Assembly (NCBI GenBank): GCA_964590645.1
Contig: CAZPYJ010000019.1
Coordinates: forward strand, 1-64,000
Source: JAGNHN01 sp964590645
Lineage (GTDB): Bacteria; Bacteroidota; Bacteroidia; Bacteroidales; JAGNHN01
DNA length: 64,000 nt
Direction of reading: 5' to 3'
Shown: positions 25,157 to 33,299 of the stretch, piece by piece
Position numbering within the stretch: the first letter of the stretch is position 1
Layout of the letters: every line of letters begins with the position of its first letter
Position numbers and translations under genes: made by a program
Notes under the pieces: model-generated
What the model saw: the letters and a program-made list of their open reading frames with translations, nothing else
What the model was told of the DNA's origin: nothing
Databases searched by the model: none

Positions 25157-25957
25157 ATGAAACTCTTTTACAGAACCTTCGGCCAAGGACAGCCTTTGAT
25201 CATCCTTCACGGCATTTTTGGTATCTCTGATAATTGGGTCACCATTGGCAAGCGCCTGGCGGAGAAGTTCAGCGTTTTTATTCCGGATCAGCGCAACCAC
25301 GGGCAGTCGCCCCATAGTGCCGCTTTCAATTATGATGTGATGGCCGGCGACCTGGATGAGTTTCTGGAAACGCACGGCCTTGAAAACCCTGTCCTGATTG
25401 GCCATTCGATGGGGGGCAAAGTAGCAATGCAGTATGCGTTGGAGAATGCTGAGAAAGTGGATCGCCTCATTGTGGTGGATATGAGCCCGCGAAAATACGA
25501 TCCCAGGCTGATCCACCAGAAGATGATTTCAGCGATGCTATCCGTGAATTTTGGGGCCACGGACAGCCGGACGGAGATCGACAGGCTGCTTTCGCGAAGC
25601 ATTCCCGAACCCAGGATTCGGCAGTTCATTATGAAGAATCTTTACCGTCCCGAGCGCAGTACCCTGGCCTGGCGCCCGAATCTGGAGGCCATCAATGCCA
25701 ATCTTACCGAGGTATTCGAGGGCATTCACCACCGCAACAGCTTCGATGGCCCCTGCCTCTTTGTGGGGGGTGGTAAATCAGATTACATCACCGAATCAGA
25801 TCATTCTGAAATCCTCAGGCTTTTTCCGGCTGCAGAGATTCGTTCCCTGCCCAATGCCTCTCACTGGGTACACGCCGATGAACCGGATGCCCTCTGCGCC
25901 CTGTTTAGCGAATTTCTTGGAAAGCAGTGCGTCTTCCGGAGCGGGGAAGAAGGGTAA
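25157..25957 (+). CDS. Alpha/beta-hydrolase, YbfF-like esterase
   Basis: About 266 residues from the ATG at 25157 (MKLFYRTFGQGQPLIILHG, the usual start of this family); an in-frame TTG lies six codons upstream. The oxyanion segment HGIFGISDNW, the nucleophile elbow IGHSMGGK and the C-terminal catalytic NASHWVHADEP are seen, with Asp probably in VDMSPRKYD or GGKSDYI. YbfF-type enzymes hydrolyse short acyl thioesters or esters; the natural substrate is unknown. Converges on the isoaspartyl peptidase gene with an 8-nt gap. Confidence 0.85.
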   Translation: MKLFYRTFGQGQPLIILHGIFGISDNWVTIGKRLAEKFSVFIPDQRNHGQSPHSAAFNYDVMAGDLDEFLETHGLENPVLIGHSMGGKVAMQYALENAEKVDRLIVVDMSPRKYDPRLIHQKMISAMLSVNFGATDSRTEIDRLLSRSIPEPRIRQFIMKNLYRPERSTLAWRPNLEAINANLTEVFEGIHHRNSFDGPCLFVGGGKSDYITESDHSEILRLFPAAEIRSLPNASHWVHADEPDALCALFSEFLGKQCVFRSGEEG

Positions 25958-25965
25958 AAAGGCCC

Positions 25966-26973
25966 TTACTCTTTAAATATCAGCGCCCTGGGTTCTTGGC
26001 CCTGTTTCACATACGCCCGAAACATCGAAGGCGTATTGAAGGGCATCACGATATTGCCATACACATCTACGCCTATCATTCCCCCATTGGCCTTTTTCTT
26101 CCGGAAGAGGTCATTGATCACATAGTCCGAAGCCCTTTCCAGCGTCCATTTGCGGTGTTCCATCCGTGCGGAAACCTCGTGTGCCGCGCCCCAGCGGATG
26201 AAGTATTCTCCGTGTCCGGTGCAGGAGATAGCGCAGCTGGCATTGTCGGCCCAGGTTCCCGCCCCAATGATGGGACTATCGCCGATGCGGCCGTATTCTT
26301 TCATCATCATTCCTCCGGTGGAGGTTCCGGCCGCCAGGTTTCCTTTCATATCCCGAGCAACGGCACCCACGGTTCCCATCTTCTCCATTTCGGCCTTTTG
26401 TGCTTCCCAGGCCCGGGTGCTTTCCTCGGTGAAGAACCATCCACTGTCGGCCATTTGCAGACCCTGCCTTTGGGCGAATAGATCGGCTCCGGCTCCGGAG
26501 AGCAATACGTGTTTGGAATCCGTCATTACCCTGAGGGCTGCAGAGATGGGGTTTTTCACCCTGCTTACGCCAGCCACAGCTCCTGCCTGATGGTCGCGGC
26601 CATCCATAATCGAAGCATCGAGGGATACACTGCCATCCGCGGTATAAACGGCACCTCTGCCTGCATTGAAGAAGGGATCGTCTTCCAAAATCCTGATGGA
26701 GGTTTCCACAGCAAGCACTGCCTCCCCGCCCTCTTTTAAAATCTGTTCCCCGGCCGCCAGGGCGTTCAGGAGTTTGGTCTTGTAGGCTTCCTGTCTTTCC
26801 ATCGGCATATCCTCAGGAGCAAAGCCGGCGCCCCCGTGCAAGACCAGCACATATTCTTTGGGACCATCGTCATCCTTCTTATACATATAGTAGCAGGAAG
26901 TGGTCATTGAAAACACCAGCAGGAAAAGAATGGGCTGCCAGGGAAAACGGAATCGATATGTATTGTTTGTCAT
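25966..26973 (-). CDS. Isoaspartyl peptidase/L-asparaginase lipoprotein (Ntn hydrolase)
   Basis: A 335-residue precursor of the type 2 asparaginase family, which self-cleaves before a Thr nucleophile. The nucleophile is Thr201 in MGTVGAVARDMKGNLAAGTS; other conserved blocks are LHGGAG, NAGRGAVYTADGSVSLDASIMDG, GRIGDSPIIGAGTWAD and SCTGHGEYFIR. It repairs or degrades beta-aspartyl dipeptides. The N-terminus has a membrane segment ending in FSMTTSC (Cys27, lipobox-like), so it is exported and probably lipid-anchored. Its ATG overlaps the stop of the TauE-like gene by 4 nt. Confidence 0.88.
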   Translation of the reverse strand: MTNNTYRFRFPWQPILFLLVFSMTTSCYYMYKKDDDGPKEYVLVLHGGAGFAPEDMPMERQEAYKTKLLNALAAGEQILKEGGEAVLAVETSIRILEDDPFFNAGRGAVYTADGSVSLDASIMDGRDHQAGAVAGVSRVKNPISAALRVMTDSKHVLLSGAGADLFAQRQGLQMADSGWFFTEESTRAWEAQKAEMEKMGTVGAVARDMKGNLAAGTSTGGMMMKEYGRIGDSPIIGAGTWADNASCAISCTGHGEYFIRWGAAHEVSARMEHRKWTLERASDYVINDLFRKKKANGGMIGVDVYGNIVMPFNTPSMFRAYVKQGQEPRALIFKE

Positions 26974-27758
26974 CTTGTAATGAGTGTTGAAATGAATCCA
27001 GGTATATCAAAAATGCCAAAAAGATGGGCGGAGGTCAGCAGGATTACCACTACCATCACCCACTGCACAAAAACAACTCCTTTGCTCACCGCCAGTCGGG
27101 AAGCGATGAGGGCTCCGCTCACATTGCCGATGGCCATCACCAATCCGTAGGAATACAAGACCTGATCATTCAGGATAAACACCAGCAAAGCAAAGGGAAT
27201 GTATAAGAGCACCACCATCACCTTGATGGCGTTGGCGCGTACCAGGTCATACCCGGCTCCCATCACAATTCCGGCGAGAAGGAAATAGCCTACCCCAACG
27301 TGAATAAAGCCGCCATAAAGGCCGATGAAAAAGAAGAGGAGTATCTGCCAGAAGCTCACTTTTTTTTCTGTGAGTTCCTGCACGCCGCTGAGCCAACGCT
27401 TGGGCCGAAGGAGGATAATAACCATCATCATAATGAGAATGACCGCCATAGCTCTTTCAAACACCACCTCATTGATGTCCACCGCAATCTGCGCTCCCAG
27501 TAGAGAACCCAGCACTGAAGGTATGCCCAGGGCGAGTCCTTTACGCCAGTCGAGCACTTTCTGCTGTCGAAAGCTGCCGGTAGCCGCCAGGGTTTGGAGA
27601 AAGATAGCGATGCGGTTGGTTCCGTTGGCTACCGGTGCAGGGAGCCCCAGCATAATAAGTACAGAAAGGGAGATCACACTGCCACCCCCGGCGAGGGTGT
27701 TGATAAAGCCAACCATCAGGCCGGCAATGATGAGGATGAGGATTTCGGTGATACCCAT
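26970..27758 (-). CDS. TauE/SafE-family membrane transporter
   Basis: A 262-residue inner-membrane protein with about eight helices. It shows two copies of the family signature: GLMVGFINTLAGGGSVISL near residue 15-33 and FIGLYGGFIHVGVGYFLLAG near residue 140-160. The family exports sulfite, sulfoacetate or other sulfur anions, but most members are unassigned. It is the first gene of a coupled pair with the isoaspartyl peptidase (4-nt overlap). Confidence 0.85.
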   Translation of the reverse strand: MGITEILILIIAGLMVGFINTLAGGGSVISLSVLIMLGLPAPVANGTNRIAIFLQTLAATGSFRQQKVLDWRKGLALGIPSVLGSLLGAQIAVDINEVVFERAMAVILIMMMVIILLRPKRWLSGVQELTEKKVSFWQILLFFFIGLYGGFIHVGVGYFLLAGIVMGAGYDLVRANAIKVMVVLLYIPFALLVFILNDQVLYSYGLVMAIGNVSGALIASRLAVSKGVVFVQWVMVVVILLTSAHLFGIFDIPGFISTLITR

Positions 27759-27772
27759 CGGGAAAATTTTGA

Positions 27773-27780
27773 CAAAGGTA
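27773..27780 (-). promoter_or_regulatory. Candidate -7 promoter element of the TauE-like gene
   Basis: TACCTTTG on the minus strand, 14 nt before the ATG at 27758. A close leader, as with the CBS gene at 23110. Confidence 0.5.
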
Positions 27781-27843
27781 CAGGAATTTATATGTGTGCC
27801 TTTCTGACCCGTGAGCCTGGCTTTCCTGGGCGGAGGAATCAGC

Positions 27844-28917
27844 TTAAGGCATTATTCTGATTTTCCGGGCACTGCTTCCATCATATCCAGGTCCGGAAAC
27901 GACCAGCACATAGATGCCGGGCGCCAGCTGCGGTAGGTCAATGGAGTAGGCCCGAGTGCCTCTTTCCGAAATTTCATCCTGCAGAAGCCTGCCTTGCAGA
28001 TCGATCAGGCGAATGGAATGTTTTCGATCTGTTTGGCGAAAATACAGTTCCAGAAAGGGATTTCCTTCCTCCTGACGGATACTGAAATCAGGGACAGAGG
28101 GGGTATGTATTCCGGCGGAGGTCAGCCAGAGGTAATCCACAAAATGGGGATAGTCGATGAAAGGATTGCGGTTTCCCTGGGCCGCATACACTGCATTGTT
28201 GCGGTCAATTTCTTTCTGGCTAACCCCATCCTGCTGGTGCCAGTCGATGAGCATATCCAAAGCCCAGGGCCGGGGCATTGCTCCCTGTACCATCGGACTG
28301 CCCGGCCAGCTTGCATCCTGCTGATAATAGCGGGTTGCCATATAGAAGTATGTGCGTGCGAGATCTCCTTTATAGGCATCTATGGGTTCGAAAACATCCC
28401 CACTGTATCCAGCCACGGTATTACTTCCCAAGCGACTGCCATTCAACGAGACCCATTCTGCCTGGCCGACTTCACCATAAGGCAGGTTTCCCCTTTTGCC
28501 ATTCACAAAACCATCGGTGGGGTATATGTGGTGGAGGTCGGTGAACATTGGCATCACATCACCCCCGAACCAGCTCTTTGGAAAACTGTGTTCGCGGTTG
28601 AAGCAGTCTCCTTCCTGGCTATAATTTCCGCATTGATCGGCAGGGACAAAGTAATAAACGTAAGGGGGTGTTCCTGCGGGTACATCAGAGTATATATCCC
28701 AGACACTCTGATCCTGCTTCGCATCCGTATCGGGGAAAATGGCGTATATCTGACTGTAAGCCATCGGACTATGATTGTTAATAATCTGGTGGAGGGCCGC
28801 CTTGAGGCTATCGCCAAAGAGTCCGTTGGCCGCGTCATAATATCCGGGGGGAGGCTGAGCCGTCTGCCACAGCGGCAAAAAAAGCAGGAAAAGGGATATG
28901 CCGCATAGCCTGTGCAT
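27844..28917 (-). CDS. Secreted endonuclease I family nuclease with T9SS type A sorting domain
   Basis: A 357-residue secreted nuclease. Leader 1-20 (LPLWQTAQ); endonuclease I domain ~25-265 with QSVWDIYSDVP, CFNREHSFPKSWFGG (His of the active-site metal centre) and DLHHIYPTDGFVNGKRGN; then a short linker and a C-terminal T9SS type A domain ~275-357 ending YVLVVSGPGYDG and RKIRIMP. Such enzymes degrade extracellular DNA or RNA for nutrients. The ATG overlaps the upstream MntP-like stop by 1 nt within ATGA. Confidence 0.9.
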   Translation of the reverse strand: MHRLCGISLFLLFLPLWQTAQPPPGYYDAANGLFGDSLKAALHQIINNHSPMAYSQIYAIFPDTDAKQDQSVWDIYSDVPAGTPPYVYYFVPADQCGNYSQEGDCFNREHSFPKSWFGGDVMPMFTDLHHIYPTDGFVNGKRGNLPYGEVGQAEWVSLNGSRLGSNTVAGYSGDVFEPIDAYKGDLARTYFYMATRYYQQDASWPGSPMVQGAMPRPWALDMLIDWHQQDGVSQKEIDRNNAVYAAQGNRNPFIDYPHFVDYLWLTSAGIHTPSVPDFSIRQEEGNPFLELYFRQTDRKHSIRLIDLQGRLLQDEISERGTRAYSIDLPQLAPGIYVLVVSGPGYDGSSARKIRIMP

Positions 28918-29468
28918 CAGAATACAAACAAGGCCAGCAGCATCATTGCCACGCCTGAAATCATCAGGAGCCGTTGACTGCGGGAGGTAAGAAAATCAAT
29001 AGACGAAAACAGTTTGAAGCCGGAAAGGGCGAAGAGCAGGATAAGCCCTGCCACCCAGATCACGAAGAGGTGTATATCTTCCCCGATCATACCCAGGGCC
29101 GTTCCGATCAGCAAGCTGTCGATCCCGTTGGCAATGCCGGCCAGCAGTGTATGACGGAGTTCACTGAAATCAATATCCCGGTCGCGGGGATGCATACGGA
29201 AAGAAGTGAAGATCATTTTAAGGCCTACAACAAACCAGAGGGTATCTACCAGCCAGATCATTTCTTCCTCCATTAATCTGCCAATATACTCTCCGATCAG
29301 GTGACCTGCCAGGGCAAGGATGCCGCCTCCCATTGCCAGGATAGCTGAAGCGCGGAGTGCATTGCCCCCTTCCGGCTCTCCCAGCTTATGGTGGTTGGCC
29401 AAACTGCTTACCAGCGCAGGGGTGGCTGCGATGGCCGCAAGCAGGATAATTTGGATGAGACTCAGCAT
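28917..29468 (-). CDS. MntP-like putative manganese efflux pump
   Basis: A 183-residue membrane protein with six hydrophobic helices. The helix GHLIGEYIGRLM and the conserved GIANGIDSLLIGTALGM correspond to the two metal-site helices of MntP-type exporters (GxxIG and SxDxxxxG patterns). The Asp residue in NGIDSL is retained. Assigned to the MntP/DUF204-like family with moderate confidence; specificity for Mn is not proven. It lies directly after the fRMsr gene (stop and start 1 nt apart) and overlaps the endonuclease gene. Confidence 0.7.
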   Translation of the reverse strand: MLSLIQIILLAAIAATPALVSSLANHHKLGEPEGGNALRASAILAMGGGILALAGHLIGEYIGRLMEEEMIWLVDTLWFVVGLKMIFTSFRMHPRDRDIDFSELRHTLLAGIANGIDSLLIGTALGMIGEDIHLFVIWVAGLILLFALSGFKLFSSIDFLTSRSQRLLMISGVAMMLLALFVF

Positions 29469-29469
29469 A

Positions 29470-29937
29470 TCAGGCTTTGTTGAACGCCAAATCTAGCATT
29501 TTCTCCAGGTATTCGGCATCTGCTTCATCAAAAGCATTCAATTCCGTACTATCCACATCCAGCACCCCCACGATGTGTCCGAGCGGATTGCGGAGTGGGA
29601 TAACAATTTCTGAACGGGAGCGGCTGTCGCAGGCAATGTGACCCGGAAAAGCATCTACATCCGGAACGATCAGGGTTTTTTGCTGACGTATGGCTGCCCA
29701 GCACACTCCTTTGTCTTTCTCCAATTGCTGACAGGCCAGAGGACCCTGGTAGGGGCCAACAAAAAGGCCATTGTTTTGCAGCAGGTAGAAACCGGTCCAG
29801 AAGAAATAATCCATCTTATGGGAAAGCAGGGCGCAAAGGGTGGCCATACGTGACAGGCGCGGTGCAGGCCTGGACAGCAAGTCTTCGAGTTGCTCCAACA
29901 GGCGTTGGTAACGTGCCTCTTTCTTTTCTTTATTCAT
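29470..29937 (-). CDS. Free methionine-(R)-sulfoxide reductase, GAF domain
   Basis: About 155 residues from the ATG at 29937 (MNKEKKEARYQRLL). A GAF-fold enzyme that reduces free methionine-R-sulfoxide. The family blocks VGPYQGPLACQQLEKDKGVCW, DVDAFPGHIACDSRSRSE and VLDVDSTELNAFDEAD are all present, with the three catalytic/resolving cysteines at 69, 79 and 103. Thirty-four nucleotides after the pgk stop, so probably co-transcribed with pgk. Confidence 0.9.
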   Translation of the reverse strand: MNKEKKEARYQRLLEQLEDLLSRPAPRLSRMATLCALLSHKMDYFFWTGFYLLQNNGLFVGPYQGPLACQQLEKDKGVCWAAIRQQKTLIVPDVDAFPGHIACDSRSRSEIVIPLRNPLGHIVGVLDVDSTELNAFDEADAEYLEKMLDLAFNKA

Positions 29938-29971
29938 AGGCCGAAGCTTGTGTGATTCGTGGATCAATATG

Positions 29972-31165
29972 CTATGCTTTTTTGATGGCTGTCACTCCGG
30001 GCAGCTCCTTCCCTTCGATGTACTCCAGCATAGCTCCTCCGCCGGTAGAAACATAGCTAACCCTTTTTGTCAGACCGTATTTGGTAATGGCGGCTACTGA
30101 ATCGCCTCCCCCGATGAGGGAAAAAGCGCCCTCATCCGTAGCTTCTGCAATGGCATAAGCTACTTCCTTTGTGCCATTGGCAAAGTTCTCCATTTCGAAT
30201 ACGCCCATAGGCCCATTCCACAAAATCGTCTTTGATTCTGCAATCACATCGCTGAAGTCACCAATGGCAAAAGGACCTATATCCAGTCCCATCCAGCCTT
30301 CCGGGATATCAGCGCAATCCACGGTCTGCCTTTCAGCCTCATTACCGAAGTGGTCGGCCGCCACCGTATCCTCGGGGATCATCAGGTTTACTCCTTTCTC
30401 TTTTGCCTTTTCAATGGCCTCCCGCGCTACCTCCAGCAGCTCGTCTTCCACCAGGGAGCTGCCCACTTCCTTGCCCATCGCTTTCAGGAAAGTAAACATC
30501 ATTCCACCCCCTATGAGGATGTGATCGGCTTTATCGAGAAGGTTGTGGATGATCTCTATCTTGCCCGATATTTTGGCTCCGCCAAGCACTGCAGTGAATG
30601 GTCTTCGGGTATTGTGCAAAACCTTGTCGATGCTCTCCAGCTCACGCTGCATCAGGAATCCGAACATTTTATCCTGGGGGAAGAATTCAGCGATGATGGC
30701 CGTGGAGGCGTGAGCCCGGTGGGCTGTCCCGAAAGCATCATTCACATAGACATCGCCCAGGGAAGCCAGTTTTTCGGCAAAGGCTTTGTCGCCTTTCGTC
30801 TCCTCTTTATAAAAACGCAGGTTCTCCAGGAGCAGGATTTCGCCTGCTTTGAGGGTGGCCGCTTTGTCTGTGGCCTCCTCGCCAATGCAATCGGAAGCGA
30901 AGTCTACCTTTGTATCGAAGCATTGTTTGAGGTAGGGAAGCAGATGGTGCAGAGAGAATCTGTTCTCCGGCCCTTCTTTAGGACGGCCCAGGTGTGACAT
31001 CAGGATGACGGCACCGCCTTTTTCAAGAATTCGCCGTATACTGGGGGCCGCCGCATCAATGCGGTTGGTATCTGTGATCTGGTGCTGATCGTTCAGGGGA
31101 ACATTAAAATCAACGCGAATCAAGACCTTCTTTCCGCCAAAATCATAGGTATCAAGGGTATGCAT
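29972..31165 (-). CDS. pgk: Phosphoglycerate kinase
   Basis: A 397-residue cytoplasmic glycolytic enzyme. The start at 31165 (MHTLDTYDFGGKKVLIRVDF) is preferred over in-frame upstream codons because a -7 element lies 21 nt before it. Conserved: RVDFNVPLN, MSHLGRPKEG, LLENLRFYKEE, NDAFGTAHRAHAS, AVLGGAKISGKI, DIGP, WNGPMGVFE and GGGDSVAAI. Length is standard. Confidence 0.97.
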   Translation of the reverse strand: MHTLDTYDFGGKKVLIRVDFNVPLNDQHQITDTNRIDAAAPSIRRILEKGGAVILMSHLGRPKEGPENRFSLHHLLPYLKQCFDTKVDFASDCIGEEATDKAATLKAGEILLLENLRFYKEETKGDKAFAEKLASLGDVYVNDAFGTAHRAHASTAIIAEFFPQDKMFGFLMQRELESIDKVLHNTRRPFTAVLGGAKISGKIEIIHNLLDKADHILIGGGMMFTFLKAMGKEVGSSLVEDELLEVAREAIEKAKEKGVNLMIPEDTVAADHFGNEAERQTVDCADIPEGWMGLDIGPFAIGDFSDVIAESKTILWNGPMGVFEMENFANGTKEVAYAIAEATDEGAFSLIGGGDSVAAITKYGLTKRVSYVSTGGGAMLEYIEGKELPGVTAIKKA

Positions 31166-31186
31166 ATCTGAGTGGTTTTTGATGCA

Positions 31187-31194
31187 CAAAGATA
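31187..31194 (-). promoter_or_regulatory. Candidate -7 promoter element of pgk
   Basis: TATCTTTG on the minus strand, 21 nt before the pgk ATG at 31165. Confidence 0.5.
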
Positions 31195-31260
31195 AGCCTC
31201 TTGCTGCATTTCGTGTCACACAGCGGCATCCTTCTTAGCAGGCGTCACGAATTGTTTTTT

Positions 31261-31268
31261 TACCTTTG
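31261..31268 (+). promoter_or_regulatory. Candidate -7 promoter element of the aminotransferase gene
   Basis: TACCTTTG, 16 nt before the ATG at 31285, and 67 nt from the divergent pgk element. Confidence 0.5.
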
Positions 31269-31284
31269 CCTTCTCACTGTCAAG

Positions 31285-32442
31285 ATGAAAGCATTTAACG
31301 GACACATTCCTGACAAGCTGCCTGGCACAGAAACTTCTGTTTTTGCAGTGATGTCGCAACTGGCCTCCCGGCACAATGCCGTCAACCTGTCTCAGGGATT
31401 CCCTGATTTTCCGGTCGCTCCCGAGCTGATCAAGCTGGTGCACAAGTTTATGAAAGAAGGCCGCAATCAGTATGCTCCTATGCCGGGGATTCCGGAGCTG
31501 CGGCAGGCCATCGCCCATAAAGTCAAAGCCCAGTATGGGGCAGAATACGACTGGGAGAGCGAGATATGCATTACTGCCGGGGCTACCCAGGCGATCTTCA
31601 CGGCCATCAGTACTTTTATCCGCGATGGCGACCAGGTGATCATCCTTGAGCCGGCCTACGACAGTTATGCTCCTGCGGTTCGCCTGTGCGGAGGGACCGT
31701 TCGCTATGTGCAGCTCAGGCATCCTGAATATACTGTGGATTGGGACGAAGTGCAACGCAATGTGACCCGGGATACCCGGATGATCATCGTGAACAGCCCG
31801 CATAATCCGACCGGTGCTGTTTTTGGGATGGAAGATATGCTCAGCCTGCAAAGGATCGTGAACGGAACAGATATCCTGGTACTGAGTGATGAAGTGTACG
31901 AACACCTTATCTATGATGGCTATAGCCACGAAAGCGCCTGTCAGTACCCCGAACTGGTCAGGCATTCATTGATAATGGGGTCTTTTGGGAAGACTTTTCA
32001 CGCCACAGGATGGAAAACGGGCTTCTGTCTGGCACCGGAGGTGCTGATGCATAGGTTTAAAATGGTGCATCAGTTCGTCACCTTTGCCACCAATACCCCG
32101 GTGCAATATGCCCTTGCCGAATACCTCCGGGATGAAGCGCACTATCTGCAGCTTCCGTCCTTCTATCAACAGAAACGAGATTATTTCCTTGATCTCATCA
32201 AAGACTCCCGCTTTAAAGCCCTGCCTGCCCGCGGCACCTATTTTCAGCTGCTGGATTATACTGACATCTCCTCTGAAAGTGAGATGGATTTCGCACGCCG
32301 GTTGGTGGAAGAGCACGGCATTGCTGCCATCCCAACCTCTTCTTTCTATCAGCGTCCGGTGGAAAACCGGGTATTGCGATTCTGTTTCGCCAAAAAAGAA
32401 GATACCCTGCAAAAAGCCGCTAAGATATTATGCAAGATCTGA
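31285..32442 (+). CDS. Class I aminotransferase, YbdL/glutamine-transaminase-K like
   Basis: A 385-residue PLP enzyme. The ATG at 31285 is chosen over frame extension upstream, as it follows a -7 element by 16 nt. The PLP lysine is Lys236 in SFGKTFHATGWKTGF; NLSQGFPDFPV, AGATQAIFTA, VNSPHNPTGAVF and LSDEVYEHLIYDG are typical of the methionine/kynurenine/glutamine aminotransferase subgroup. The next gene, a predicted omega-amidase, overlaps it by 13 nt. Together they suggest glutamine-driven transamination, for example of 4-methylthio-2-oxobutanoate, with the released oxo-amide hydrolysed by the partner. Confidence 0.9.
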   Translation: MKAFNGHIPDKLPGTETSVFAVMSQLASRHNAVNLSQGFPDFPVAPELIKLVHKFMKEGRNQYAPMPGIPELRQAIAHKVKAQYGAEYDWESEICITAGATQAIFTAISTFIRDGDQVIILEPAYDSYAPAVRLCGGTVRYVQLRHPEYTVDWDEVQRNVTRDTRMIIVNSPHNPTGAVFGMEDMLSLQRIVNGTDILVLSDEVYEHLIYDGYSHESACQYPELVRHSLIMGSFGKTFHATGWKTGFCLAPEVLMHRFKMVHQFVTFATNTPVQYALAEYLRDEAHYLQLPSFYQQKRDYFLDLIKDSRFKALPARGTYFQLLDYTDISSESEMDFARRLVEEHGIAAIPTSSFYQRPVENRVLRFCFAKKEDTLQKAAKILCKI

Positions 32443-33221
32443 GGGTCAGCCTGATACAGGACGTCCTGCATTGGGAGAATGCCACTGCCAACCGGGCGCA
32501 TTTTGAGGCTTTGCTGGAAAAGACAGCTAGCCCCGATCTGGTGTTGCTACCCGAAATGTTTAATACCGGATTTACGGTTCAGCCTGAGAAAGTGGCGGAA
32601 GAAATGAATGGTCCCAGCCTGGATTGGATGCGCCGGATGGCTGTGCAGCACGGTTTTGCCCTGTCCGGAAGCCTGATCATCCGGGAAGAAGGCCAGTATT
32701 TCAACCGGCTGATCTTTATGCATCCTGACGGCAAAGCCGAATCCTATGACAAAAGGCATCTTTTCCGGATGGGTGGGGAAGACCGCCATTTCGGGATGGG
32801 AAAGAAACCATTGATTGTGGAATATCGCGGCTGGAAGATTATGCCTTTAATCTGTTACGACCTGCGCTTCCCGGTATGGGCCAGGAATCGCTTTGAGGGT
32901 GGACTCTTTGCATACGACTTCGCCTTTTACCTGGCCAACTGGCCGGCCGCAAGAAGCCATCCCTGGAAGGCCCTGCTGACTGCCCGTGCCATAGAGAATC
33001 AGTCTTATGTAGCCGGATTGAACCGCATTGGAGAAGACGGGCAGGGCATCACGTATTGCGGAGATTCCCGCATTATCGACCCCAAAGGGGAATTGCTGGC
33101 CACTGCAGAAGCTTCACAGGCAACTATCCTTGAATCAGTGCTGTCCAGCGCTTCTTTACAAGCATTCAGGGAAAAGTTTCAGGTTGCCCTCGACTGGGAT
33201 CGCTTCGAACTGAAAGAATGA
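32430..33221 (+). CDS. Omega-amidase (carbon-nitrogen hydrolase, YafV-like)
   Basis: A 263-residue nitrilase-superfamily hydrolase. The catalytic triad is Glu42 (LLPEMFNTGF), Lys108 (YDKRHLFRM) and Cys142 (LICYDLRFPVW), the latter with the RFP extension of omega-amidases. These enzymes hydrolyse 2-oxoglutaramate or 2-oxosuccinamate, side products of glutamine or asparagine transamination. Overlap of 13 nt with the preceding aminotransferase supports coupled function. Confidence 0.9.
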   Translation: MQDLRVSLIQDVLHWENATANRAHFEALLEKTASPDLVLLPEMFNTGFTVQPEKVAEEMNGPSLDWMRRMAVQHGFALSGSLIIREEGQYFNRLIFMHPDGKAESYDKRHLFRMGGEDRHFGMGKKPLIVEYRGWKIMPLICYDLRFPVWARNRFEGGLFAYDFAFYLANWPAARSHPWKALLTARAIENQSYVAGLNRIGEDGQGITYCGDSRIIDPKGELLATAEASQATILESVLSSASLQAFREKFQVALDWDRFELKE

Positions 33222-33299
33222 GGGAAGCGATTCCTTGCGTTTTATTTCCCTGCCATCGAAATATTTTATTAATTCGCCCCGGAATAAAAGCCATTAAGA

